Assembly: GCA_026874595.1 (NCBI GenBank)
Contig: CM049306.1
Coordinates: 11,741,019 to 11,805,018, forward strand
Source of the DNA: Sipunculus nudus
Taxonomy: Eukaryota > Annelida > Sipuncula > Golfingiida > Sipunculidae
Length of the DNA stretch: 64,000 nt
Direction of reading: 5' to 3'
In this document: piece after piece, positions 10,589-19,254 of the stretch
Layout of the letters: each line of letters begins with the position of its first letter
Numbering within the stretch: position 1 is the stretch's first letter
Notes under the pieces: generated by a model
Told to the model about the DNA's origin: nothing
The model's database searches: none
What the model saw: only the letters and a program-made list of their open reading frames with translations
Translations under genes and position numbers: made by a program

Positions 10589-11104
10589 TATAATCCACGC
10601 GGCACCATATATACAACGCTGATATAGACTGCTGTTGCAATGGCTTTAATACATACTGCATGAAGTAGTAGTACATCATCAGCTCAGTACAACACCGTGA
10701 AAAACTTGTTGCCGTATATAGCGCCTAGGATTGTCTATGAGCTCGAATTACACAGGTTAATCATAGTAAGATCCACACACTGGCTCGAAAAGAAACGCCT
10801 TTTGCCCAAGAGCTACCAATTCCGCCATACTCGCTTCTTGGCGCTCCGTCACTTTTGCGCAGTAATACCAAAGTTACAAAACTATTAAAGGAACGCTTCT
10901 TTACAGGTAAACACATATGTAAACCTTTAACCTGCTGGATTAAACTAAACAACGCAAATATTACATGACAGACATTAATCTAACATATTAACATAAGAAC
11001 TTCCACCGGGAACTACTTTGTCCAGTGACGTAATACAATTTTAAGCTGAAGTTTTCTGACCGCATACGTTACCATAGACTGGTGTGTGGCTCACATCAGC
11101 TACA
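10589..11104 (-). repeat. 3' LTR of the BEL/Pao element
   Basis: 516 bp, reading TGTAGCTGATG..GGATTATA on the element strand; the end is TA rather than the usual CA. I saw no difference from the 5' LTR. Signals on the element strand include a TATA-like CTATATAC (10,721-10,714), the 12-mer CAAGTTTTTCAC (10,708-10,697) and a poly(A)-type ATTAAA (10,650-10,645). Because the LTR comes last, this ATTAAA would direct 3' processing of the genomic RNA. Short ORFs on both strands occur identically in both LTRs and are not considered genes. Confidence 0.93.
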
Positions 11105-11112
11105 CTCCCCCC
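11105..11112 (-). other. Polypurine tract for plus-strand priming
   Basis: On the element strand GGGGGGAG lies immediately before the 3' LTR start (TGTAGC..), preceded by TTTCT. An RNase H-resistant purine tract at this exact position primes second-strand synthesis in LTR elements. It independently supports the LTR boundary at 11,104. Confidence 0.85.
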
Positions 11113-11242
11113 AGAAATCACACTTGGATTTCAATAATCATATACTTAATTACCATTAAACGACCTCTACCTGACCTGAAGATCACATTTGACCTAACAA
11201 TACATTTTACCAATTCAACAAAATGAACAATCCTGAAAATAA
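11113..11242 (-). other. 3' untranslated region of the BEL/Pao element
   Basis: 130 bp between the gag-pol stop codon and the purine tract. No ORF or env remnant. Confidence 0.7.
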
Positions 11243-14200
11243 TTAACCATTATGTTCAAGTAGCAGTGTAAGTTTGTGAACAGGCCTTACTAAAAAAGAA
11301 ACCTTACTAAGTCTTTTACCATATTTATCCAAAGCCGAGTCTCCGACGAGGATCTTAACTTTCCTAACCAAGTCATCTTTCTCAGGAAAAGTCTCAACCA
11401 CCTTGGCTAGTTTCCACTGACCCCTAGGAAGCTCATCCTCTCTCAAAGTGACAATATCCCCAACACGAAGGTTCCTCCGCTTGTTATTCCATTTCTGCCT
11501 TACTTGTAAGTTTAGCAAGTATTCCTTACGCCATCTTGACCAAAACTCATTTGCCAAGTACTGTATTCTCCTCCATCTTTTCTGTGCATAGAGGTCTTCC
11601 TTTGGAAAGTTTCCTGGGGGTGGCATCGCAATGCTGGTCTTCATTGTCAATAAATGGTCGGGTGTAAGTGGAGCTGGAGCACATGGATCGTAAAGATTTG
11701 CTGTGGTGAGGGGTCGGCTATTTACTATTGCCATCGTTTCATATAAGAACGTCCTCAACGATGACGTGTCGAGTTGGGTGCCAGACTGAACAAGAATGTT
11801 TGTCAGGATGGCTCGAACAGTCCGGATCTGGCGCTCCCATACCCCTCCCATATGGCTGGATGAAGGCGCGTTAAAGACAAAATCACACTCATACGCTAAC
11901 AATCGAGCTGAGAGTTCTTTCTCATTGATCTCTTGGAACGCTTGCTTGAGCTCGTTGTTGGCGCCCACGAAGTTTGTACCTTGATCACATCTGATCTGTC
12001 TCACCGGGCCTCTCAACGCAATCAGACACCTAAGACTATTAATGAATGAATCTGTAGACATGTCATTCAGCAGTTCTAAATGCACAGCTCTTGACGTCAT
12101 ACATGTCACTAGGAGTCCGTATCGTTTGATTTCTTTGCGTCCCTCACGAACATAAAACGGACCAAAGCAATCTATTCCGCAATACGTGAATGGCGGCGAT
12201 GGTTCAAGTCTTTCCTTAGGCAAATCAGCCATTTGTTGACCATGAGCTTGACCTCTTAGCCTTCTACATTGAACACATTTGAAAATACACGAGGACACCG
12301 CAGAACTACAACCAATAATCCAATAGCCTCTGGATCTTAAGGCGCTCACGGTCATACCTCGTCCTTGGTGAGCAGTCAACTCGTGATGATGTTTGATAAT
12401 CAAGTCTGTAATAACAGTTTTCTTAGGTAAGATCACAGGGTACTTAATGTTCTGGCATAAAGAGGATGCTCTCAGCCTTCCTCCCACTCGTAATATTCCA
12501 TATTCATCAAGAAATGGGTTCAGCTTATGAAGGATGCTCTTACGATTTATTCTTGGTTCTCTGTTCTTTGCACCAGATTTCAGAGATCTTATCTCATCCG
12601 CGAATGCTTCATGTTGCAAGGTCTTTATAACTGTACATTCAGCCAGCTTCTGATCTTCTATAACTCTACTCGGAGAAAGATTACATGACTTTCTCCTTCT
12701 GATGAACCTTTGTAATATCACAACAGCTCTTGTGAGTGATGTCCAAGAAGAAAATTTCCCAAAACGGTCTAACATTGACGAGGCTGGTTCAGATGTTATT
12801 GCATGTACATGTGATTTCTTGACCTCCGGGTCATTCAGGTCAATGTCATATACAACAGGATCAGCGGGACGGATTGTATCCTCCCACAAGAATTGTGGTC
12901 CTTTGAACCAATTGGACTCGCTTAATTCAACTGCACTTAGCCCTCGTGAAGCATGATCCGCAGGATTTTCTTCGGATAAAACATATCCCCAATGTTTGGG
13001 ATCACTAACATCTCTGATTTGTTGCACACAGTTGGAAACAAAGATGTGAAACCGGCGCGAATCATTTCCGATATATCCTAAAACAACCTTGGAATCCGTC
13101 CAGAAAAATTCCTCAATGTCGCTGTAGTCAAGTTCCTGTCTCAGCATTTTACTTATCCTAACAGAGACTACCGGTGCTTGCAGTTCTAGTCGTGGTACTG
13201 TGATAGATTGTAGCGGTGTCACTCTTGCTTTCCCAACCACCAAGGAACAGTGTATTTGACCCTTGTCATCCACAAGGCGTATATATGTGCACTGTCCGTA
13301 GCCCTTTAAGCTAGCATCAGAGAAATGATGCAGTTGTACATGCTTAACATTTTCAAATTGCCTTGGCTTAAAACACCTAGGTATCTTTAACTTTGCTAAT
13401 TCTGGCAATTCAGCTGTCCAATGCTTCCAACTCTGACACAATTCATCCGGTACTGGTTCATCCCAATCAGTTCCATTCCTGCACAATGTCTGCAGGATCT
13501 GTTTTCCTTTGAGAGTGAAGGGTGCAAGGAGTCCAAGCGGATCATATATGGACCCTATGGTCGACAGAATACCGCGACGTGTTAGTGGTTGATCCTTCAA
13601 AACGAGTCTAAACTGGAATTCATCTGATTCAATGCACCATTCAATACCGAGAACACGTTCTATGGGCAATTCATCAAACGCAAGATTCAAATCCTTGATC
13701 TCTTCAGCACGTTCGGACTGGGGAATGGTCTCCATAACTTTACGGCTGTTACAAATGAACTTATGAAGACGTAACTTTCCCTCTGAACACAAAGCGCGAG
13801 TGTTCTTTATCAAAGTAATCGCATCAGTTTCAGTTTCCACACTTTTCAGTCCATCATCAACATAAAAGTTTCGTTCAACAAATCTTGCTGCATCCATACC
13901 ATGTCTTTCCTTGTAATCACTGGCAAGTCTCTTAAGACCGAAATTGGCACATCCAGGAGACGAAGCCGCGCCAAAAAGGTGGACTTTCAAACGATATTCT
14001 TTGGGTTCAGCGTCAATGTTGCTATTGTGCCACCACAAAAATCGAAGATAATCTCTGTGTTTTAAGTCTACTCTAAACTGGTAGAACATCTTCTCTATAT
14101 CACACATTACTGCGATCGGTCCTTGGCGAAATCTGCAAAGTACGCCAATCAGAATATTGGTCAACTCAGGTCCTTGGAGCAGGTGGTCATTTAAGCTGAT

Positions 14201-17200
14201 TCCCTTGCACCTAGCACTACAATCATAAACAACTCTCATCTTGCCAGGCTTTTTGGGGTGAAAAACTGCGTGGTGAGGTATGAACCAAACTGATTCAGTT
14301 TGAAGCTCCTCCTGTGGGACTTCCTCCACCTCATCACGCTGAATCATCCCTTCCACAAAGTTCTTGTAGTCTTCAAAATATTTAGGATCATTCTTAAATC
14401 TCCTTTTGAGAAGATCTAAACGCCGAATTGCCATCACCTTATTGTTGGGTAAGTTAGGACTGCCATTTCTGAATGGTAGTGGCATAGTGTAGTGAGCATC
14501 CCTTTGCTGACTGATGCCTTCCCCGAGTATCTTAAGGAACCGCAGATCATCTTGAGACATAATAGTGTTCCCCTCTTTCCTCTCCGAAAAATCAGATTCC
14601 AGTATTCTACTAATGTCATGGGGGGCTGCACATTTCTCTCTTATTGCAGTCTTACACACAAAATGAACTTCGCAGTGAGCATGCCGAGCTTCAGTTGATA
14701 CGTTTTGATCACTCTGACATATACAAAAACTGGTCGGCACCTGTTTTGTGATCACCTTATGGGTAGTTCCAATAGCATCTCCAGAATCTTCAATCTCTCC
14801 CATGTTGCCAACTAAACTCCATCCGAGTTCAGTTTCCACTGCAAAGGGTTGGTTTCCGTCACCTATCAAACAATTTAGAGGGGCTAAAGCCTGTGGACAG
14901 TTGTAGCCTAGCAGCAATCCAACCTCGCAGTCCTGAAATGAAGGTATTCTATGTGCAATGCCTTTCAAATGAGGCCAAGCTCTGGCCATGTCTGGTGTGG
15001 GAATATGAGATTGGTCTACTGGAATAAATTCTCTAGTGTAGACTATGGGTAGATCAATTATCTTGTTGGAGTCGAATCCACGTACTTGTAAGTTCTTAAA
15101 TTTCCTACAGGACACCACACGGTCCCTGGTGGTCATTGTAGTTAGCTTTAGTTGAACTGGGTCTGAATGAGCATTCAGCCTTTCACTGGTATGATCCAGA
15201 ATAAATGAAGTATCTGACTGGGTGTCAAGTAGTGCGTAAACTAAATATTCTTCATTAGGATGATCCTTGCTGGATACCCACACTGGAACCACCATTGACG
15301 CACTCTGACCGACTTGAGTCCCAGAAATCTTACGGCACACAGCATCCTTGCTTTCTACAATGATTTCCTGATGATCATCAGAAGAAGACACTTGCTGCTT
15401 AATGGCTTTGGAAGCACCACTACCTTTACTAACACCCGTTTCCTTCTGATCAACATGTAGAGAAGTGGGGTGTCTTTTACTACAAAGCTTACATGTGGAT
15501 CTTTGCGGACAATTTTTCGACAGATGTCCTTGATTGAGGCAACCATAACAAAGTCCCTTTTTCTTTACATATTCATGTCTTTCGGGTAATGGTTTAGACG
15601 ACAAGCTCCTGCAATTTTGGATCATATGATTGTCCTTATGACAAAATAGGCAGGAATGTTTTGCATTCTTATCCCTTTCCTTGGTAAGTCCTGTTGTGAG
15701 TGTCCTCGCACCTTGTTTTTGTCTAATCGTTCCCGAGGTCACCTCTTTCTCTTTCGGATGTGCCCTTAAAGCACCTAGCGACGTGATAGGATCAGATGCA
15801 ATTTCTGCTTCATTTGCAATAAAAGCAGCAAATTCACTAAAAGAAGGATAACAGCCTTCAGTTTTCTTGGTTTGAGACACAATGCGACTCCATCTAACTA
15901 CAATCCAATCGGGTAGTTTTTTTAGTAGTTTTCTGTTTTCTCTGGCATCATTAAGAATATTCAGACTGTCAATTGTGGTTATAGCTACTTCACACTGAAG
16001 CAGAAAGTCTGAAAATCTCTGAAGGCCCTTGTTGTCCCTTCCATTTATGGGCGGCCATGACTCCAACTTGTTCCTAAATGCCTCGGCGATAGCGAACGAG
16101 TTGCCATACCGGTTTCTCAGCACCTCCTTGGCCCTTTCATAAGCGTCTGCTGACTTTAAAAGAAAGAATCCATTGACAGCTTCCCTTGCAGGTCCACCCA
16201 AGTACCGCTTAAGATAATGTATCCTTTCTTGTGGGGGAATACACTTACTCTCTACTAGCATTGAAAATGACGCCTCCCAATCTGGGAAGGTTAGGGGGTC
16301 CCCAGTAAATACGGTTGGTTCAGGTGCTGGAAGACGACTGACAGCAGCCGCAGCTGCCATGGCAGAGTTAATTGCAGAAAAGTAGTCCCCTGAAGGTAAA
16401 ACAGTTACTCCCGGTGTTTCTTTGTCTCGTTTGCACTCTTGAGTCTCACGAGTAACAGGAGCATTAGTTGCATCATGAATCTTAAAGTCCTCTTCACTGC
16501 ACAGACCTGGTGCGTTGCTTTCATCTCTTTCCACAAAGAGAGTGCGACTTGTTTCAACATTTAACAATGAATTCACTGGCGATTTCTCCTGATAAATTTT
16601 AAGCTTTGCTTCTTCCATCTCAAGCTGATTAACGAGCTTCTGTTGTTCAAGCTCTCTTCTTTTATGCTCCATTAACGCGTCTGATTGTGCACGCCGACTA
16701 GCCTCTTCTAGTTGAAGTTTTCGCAATTCGGCCTCTTGTATAGCTTCCTTCTGTTTAGCCTGTAGCTCGATGCGGAGTGCAGCTGCACTTGCAGCTGCTT
16801 CTTTCATCTTCATAGATGTGCTTGATGCCCTTGAACATCTTGACGATCTCGAGGATTTGCCAGAGCATGAAGAAAGTGAAGCAGCAGACTTAATGCTGCA
16901 CTTGTCTGTTTTATCTAACTGAGCACATTGAACAGTCTTATTAACAGCCGAGATAATGCTATCAATCCCCTTGCGCACATCCAAAGGAGGGGAACTAGTA
17001 CAAGTGTTTCGCAGTTCATGATATACATTTTGAATTTCATTAATCATACCCTGTATCTCAGCCACCTGTGAGGGCTCGCTCAATTCCTTACTGGTGTTTT
17101 GAATCTTGGACCTCAGACTTTTATGAATACGCCAAAATTTCTTCAACAGTTCATCCTCCTTGAACTGTCTTGCTTTCACTGTTAATTTACGAGACCTCCC

Positions 17201-17317
17201 TGACTGACTTGTTTCTTTGGTCATGTCCACCTCTGGTTGTTGAGACAGCAAGGAAAGAGAGTCTGATTGCTCCTCAGATGAGCAATTAACAACCTTTGCA
17301 CCTAACGGTTCTGACAT
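11243..17317 (-). CDS. BEL/Pao gag-pol polyprotein, intact
   Basis: About 2,024 residues. The frame is open further upstream (to 17,365) but only from GTG; the first ATG, with A at -3, is at 17,317 and is chosen as the start. Domains by residue from that ATG: basic/Ser-rich N-terminus; Glu/Lys/Gln-rich coiled-coil-like stretch 169-244; gag (DUF1759-like) 326-490; zinc knuckles C556-C569 and C590-C603 (CX2CX4HX4C) and a third Cys/His cluster 609-621; aspartic protease (DUF1758/A17-like) with D698-T-Q-S, where Q replaces the usual active-site Gly; reverse transcriptase with D1073 and YVDD 1152-1155; RNase H with D1334, E1378, D1408 and D1454; integrase H2C2 zinc site (H1644/1645, H1650, C1681, C1684); DDE core D1716, D1778, E1828; C-terminal DUF5641-like domain about 1,910-2,015 containing 'GDIV'. 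The protein would assemble particles, cleave itself, reverse transcribe and integrate. No frameshift separates gag from pol. Confidence 0.95.
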   Translation of the reverse strand: MSEPLGAKVVNCSSEEQSDSLSLLSQQPEVDMTKETSQSGRSRKLTVKARQFKEDELLKKFWRIHKSLRSKIQNTSKELSEPSQVAEIQGMINEIQNVYHELRNTCTSSPPLDVRKGIDSIISAVNKTVQCAQLDKTDKCSIKSAASLSSCSGKSSRSSRCSRASSTSMKMKEAAASAAALRIELQAKQKEAIQEAELRKLQLEEASRRAQSDALMEHKRRELEQQKLVNQLEMEEAKLKIYQEKSPVNSLLNVETSRTLFVERDESNAPGLCSEEDFKIHDATNAPVTRETQECKRDKETPGVTVLPSGDYFSAINSAMAAAAAVSRLPAPEPTVFTGDPLTFPDWEASFSMLVESKCIPPQERIHYLKRYLGGPAREAVNGFFLLKSADAYERAKEVLRNRYGNSFAIAEAFRNKLESWPPINGRDNKGLQRFSDFLLQCEVAITTIDSLNILNDARENRKLLKKLPDWIVVRWSRIVSQTKKTEGCYPSFSEFAAFIANEAEIASDPITSLGALRAHPKEKEVTSGTIRQKQGARTLTTGLTKERDKNAKHSCLFCHKDNHMIQNCRSLSSKPLPERHEYVKKKGLCYGCLNQGHLSKNCPQRSTCKLCSKRHPTSLHVDQKETGVSKGSGASKAIKQQVSSSDDHQEIIVESKDAVCRKISGTQVGQSASMVVPVWVSSKDHPNEEYLVYALLDTQSDTSFILDHTSERLNAHSDPVQLKLTTMTTRDRVVSCRKFKNLQVRGFDSNKIIDLPIVYTREFIPVDQSHIPTPDMARAWPHLKGIAHRIPSFQDCEVGLLLGYNCPQALAPLNCLIGDGNQPFAVETELGWSLVGNMGEIEDSGDAIGTTHKVITKQVPTSFCICQSDQNVSTEARHAHCEVHFVCKTAIREKCAAPHDISRILESDFSERKEGNTIMSQDDLRFLKILGEGISQQRDAHYTMPLPFRNGSPNLPNNKVMAIRRLDLLKRRFKNDPKYFEDYKNFVEGMIQRDEVEEVPQEELQTESVWFIPHHAVFHPKKPGKMRVVYDCSARCKGISLNDHLLQGPELTNILIGVLCRFRQGPIAVMCDIEKMFYQFRVDLKHRDYLRFLWWHNSNIDAEPKEYRLKVHLFGAASSPGCANFGLKRLASDYKERHGMDAARFVERNFYVDDGLKSVETETDAITLIKNTRALCSEGKLRLHKFICNSRKVMETIPQSERAEEIKDLNLAFDELPIERVLGIEWCIESDEFQFRLVLKDQPLTRRGILSTIGSIYDPLGLLAPFTLKGKQILQTLCRNGTDWDEPVPDELCQSWKHWTAELPELAKLKIPRCFKPRQFENVKHVQLHHFSDASLKGYGQCTYIRLVDDKGQIHCSLVVGKARVTPLQSITVPRLELQAPVVSVRISKMLRQELDYSDIEEFFWTDSKVVLGYIGNDSRRFHIFVSNCVQQIRDVSDPKHWGYVLSEENPADHASRGLSAVELSESNWFKGPQFLWEDTIRPADPVVYDIDLNDPEVKKSHVHAITSEPASSMLDRFGKFSSWTSLTRAVVILQRFIRRRKSCNLSPSRVIEDQKLAECTVIKTLQHEAFADEIRSLKSGAKNREPRINRKSILHKLNPFLDEYGILRVGGRLRASSLCQNIKYPVILPKKTVITDLIIKHHHELTAHQGRGMTVSALRSRGYWIIGCSSAVSSCIFKCVQCRRLRGQAHGQQMADLPKERLEPSPPFTYCGIDCFGPFYVREGRKEIKRYGLLVTCMTSRAVHLELLNDMSTDSFINSLRCLIALRGPVRQIRCDQGTNFVGANNELKQAFQEINEKELSARLLAYECDFVFNAPSSSHMGGVWERQIRTVRAILTNILVQSGTQLDTSSLRTFLYETMAIVNSRPLTTANLYDPCAPAPLTPDHLLTMKTSIAMPPPGNFPKEDLYAQKRWRRIQYLANEFWSRWRKEYLLNLQVRQKWNNKRRNLRVGDIVTLREDELPRGQWKLAKVVETFPEKDDLVRKVKILVGDSALDKYGKRLSKVSFLVRPVHKLTLLLEHNG

Positions 17318-17504
17318 ATTTGCGTCATTCAATAAATGATATCTATAAACCAATAAATGAACCACTATACTCTGACTGAACAGTATTCTGTTACACTATC
17401 TAGTGATATGTCTACATGTGCAGTATTATTTCACAACCTTGCTATAAACTAAATATAATATTTCAGTCATATAGTAGTGGAGCTATTATACATACACAAT
17501 ACTA

Positions 17505-17616
17505 ATATGCAATCATCATTAACAATACCTTCAGCAATGTAAATATGCAATCATCATTAACAATACTTTCAGCAATGTTAATATGCTATAATCATAACAA
17601 TACTTTCAGCATGTCA
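17505..17616. repeat. Leader minisatellite A, 38-bp unit x 3
   Basis: Units begin with 'atatgc' at 17,505, 17,543 and 17,581. The consensus includes 'aatcatcattaacaatac' and 'tttcagcaatgt'. Confidence 0.8.
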
Positions 17617-17634
17617 TAAGGTGGTTGGCAGCAA

Positions 17635-17890
17635 GTGAAGACGGTATCATATATCATACAGTAGCATGCATCAACTTATTATGCATAAGTGAAGACAGTA
17701 TCATATTATATCAACAATATTCACAGTAGCATGCATCAACTCCTTATGCATAAATGAAGACAGTATTAACAATATTCACAGTAGCATGCATCAACCAATA
17801 TGCACAAATGAAGACAGTATCATATCATATCACAAATATTCACAGTAGCATGCATCAACAAATATGCACAAGTGAAGACAGTATCATATC
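17635..17890. repeat. Leader minisatellite B, 54- to 65-bp unit x 4
   Basis: '(g/a)tgaagac(a/g)gtat' recurs at 17,635, 17,689, 17,754, 17,808 and 17,872, giving spacings 54, 65, 54 and 64. 'cagtagcatgcatcaac' is present in each unit. Alternating short and long units suggest a higher-order two-unit repeat. Confidence 0.8.
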
Positions 17891-18050
17891 AAAAAGTTCT
17901 TTGTAAAATGAGTTCCACAGGTCACTCACTAAAGGTCACATATAAACTGTGACTGGCTTATTGTTTACCAGACTTGTAAAGTGAATTAAAGGAGACTTTT
18001 ATGTAAATGTAACTCATCATTTATAACACAGCATCATTGGCTCCTTGTAT

Positions 18051-18276
18051 ATGCTATCCTTGTGACAACATCTGCAGTTCACCTTAGGTATGCTATCCTT
18101 ATGACAGCACCTGCAGTTCACTATGTAAGCTGTCCTTGTGACAACATTTGCGGTTCATTATGTGTATGCTGTCCTTGTGACAACACCTGCAGTTCATTTT
18201 AGGTATACTATCCTTATGACAGCACCTGCAGTTCACTATGTATGCTGTCCTTGTGACAACATCTGCAGTTCACTTT
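18051..18276. repeat. Leader minisatellite C, 38- to 39-bp unit x 6
   Basis: '(t)gct(a/g)tcctt(g/a)tgaca(a/g)ca(t/c)ctgcagttca' recurs near 18,052, 18,091, 18,130, 18,168, 18,206 and 18,243. Units alternate between two subtypes (gtgacaaca and atgacagca). Confidence 0.8.
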
Positions 18277-18323
18277 ATGTGACTTCTGACCAGTTCAATT
18301 CTTACATCAGCGTCTCAAGGGGG

Positions 18324-18335
18324 CAAGTTTTTCAC
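18324..18335 (-). promoter_or_regulatory. Primer-binding position: 12 nt complementary to the element's own LTR
   Basis: The first bases after the 5' LTR on the element strand are GTGAAAAACTTG. A tRNA primer site would normally start TGG (pairing with the CCA end), and none is present here. The 12-mer is the exact reverse complement of CAAGTTTTTCAC in the LTR (18,455-18,444, and again 10,708-10,697), with 108 nt between the two in the 5' copy. Self-priming or genome cyclisation are the simplest explanations; see findings. Confidence 0.6.
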
Positions 18336-18851
18336 TATAATCCACGCGGCACCATATATACAACGCTGATATAGACTGCTGTTGCAATGGCTTTAATACA
18401 TACTGCATGAAGTAGTAGTACATCATCAGCTCAGTACAACACCGTGAAAAACTTGTTGCCGTATATAGCGCCTAGGATTGTCTATGAGCTCGAATTACAC
18501 AGGTTAATCATAGTAAGATCCACACACTGGCTCGAAAAGAAACGCCTTTTGCCCAAGAGCTACCAATTCCGCCATACTCGCTTCTTGGCGCTCCGTCACT
18601 TTTGCGCAGTAATACCAAAGTTACAAAACTATTAAAGGAACGCTTCTTTACAGGTAAACACATATGTAAACCTTTAACCTGCTGGATTAAACTAAACAAC
18701 GCAAATATTACATGACAGACATTAATCTAACATATTAACATAAGAACTTCCACCGGGAACTACTTTGTCCAGTGACGTAATACAATTTTAAGCTGAAGTT
18801 TTCTGACCGCATACGTTACCATAGACTGGTGTGTGGCTCACATCAGCTACA
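18336..18851 (-). repeat. 5' LTR of the BEL/Pao element (promoter LTR)
   Basis: 516 bp with no difference seen from 10,589-11,104. On the element strand, position 384-391 is TATA-like CTATATAC (18,468-18,461), 397-408 is the 12-mer complementary to the primer position, and 455-460 is ATTAAA (18,397-18,392). TGACGTAA, a CRE/ATF-like half site, is on the plus strand at 18,773-18,780 within the presumed U3. The transcription start cannot be fixed from sequence; if it is near position 397, R and U5 together would be about 120 nt. Confidence 0.93.
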
Positions 18852-18856
18852 TATAG
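18852..18856. repeat. BEL/Pao target-site duplication, right copy (TATAG)
   Basis: TATAG follows the LTR directly and matches 10,584-10,588. Confidence 0.85.
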
Positions 18857-19254
18857 ATATTTCAGGCAGGAAAACACTGTATGCAAAGCACATGCACTAC
18901 TTCACCATCAATAAATAGATGTAGTTTTTTTTAATATATATTCAGTGCTACAACCTGTTCAACTGAGGTTGTAACATTATTTTATTTATATATTCAACAA
19001 TTCTACTCACAAAGCTTCTCAATTGCACATTTAAAGGTAAATGCTCAAGATTTTAGCAGCGCCTTGATTTCATAGTATTTTAATATAATAAAAATCTAGA
19101 AAAATTTAGGAAAAACTTTAAAATCATAAAACTCTTTGGCATATGAAAATGGATGTTTATAATATTAATTAATTTCCATTACAAGTGGAATATAAAGTCA
19201 TACTCAGTTGTTTTGCACAACAGATACATGATTATTTGAGCAGGACTAATGAAT
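18857..19254. other. Unique AT-rich DNA, nothing recognised
   Basis: This is the flank of the retrotransposon insertion. No feature was supported. Confidence 0.35.

Larger units (their letters stand above)
17318..18323 (-). other. Long minisatellite-rich 5' leader of the BEL/Pao element
   Basis: About 1 kb between the LTR/primer region and the gag start. It has no large ORF and is mostly three unrelated tandem arrays (listed separately). It would be transcribed as leader RNA and probably includes packaging and dimerisation signals, though none can be assigned by eye. Confidence 0.8.
10589..18851 (-). mobile_element. Complete BEL/Pao LTR retrotransposon
   Basis: An 8,263-bp element on the minus strand, bounded by 516-bp direct repeats and a 5-bp TATAG duplication. 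Order along its own strand: 5' LTR (18,851-18,336), atypical primer-binding position (18,335-18,324), minisatellite-rich leader (to about 17,318), one gag-pol ORF (17,317-11,243), short 3' region, purine tract (11,112-11,105), 3' LTR (11,104-10,589). The domain order gag, protease, RT, RNase H, integrase and the family-specific C-terminal domain identify BEL/Pao rather than Gypsy or Copia. There is no env-like ORF. The two LTRs appear identical over their full length and the ORF has no break, so the insertion is very recent and the element may be competent. Transposition would copy it through an RNA intermediate in cytoplasmic particles, with integrase inserting the DNA. Confidence 0.95.

Noticed and set aside
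10697-10952. 63-codon ORFs on both strands inside the LTRs
   Set aside because: They recur identically at 18,444-18,699 because the LTRs are identical. They have no recognisable domain, and the LTR functions explain the conservation.
17318-17365. Longer gag-pol start at 17,365
   Set aside because: The codon there is GTG. The first ATG in frame, with A at -3, is at 17,317, which is the expected start in a eukaryote.
18280-18300. TGGTCAGAAGTCAC on the element strand as a conventional tRNA primer site
   Set aside because: It lies about 40 nt downstream of the LTR end, too far for a normal primer-binding site. I could not match it to a tRNA 3' end from sequence alone.
10589-18851. Endogenous retrovirus interpretation
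   Set aside because: Domain order and the integrase C-terminal domain are BEL/Pao, and there is no envelope ORF after pol (only 130 bp before the purine tract).
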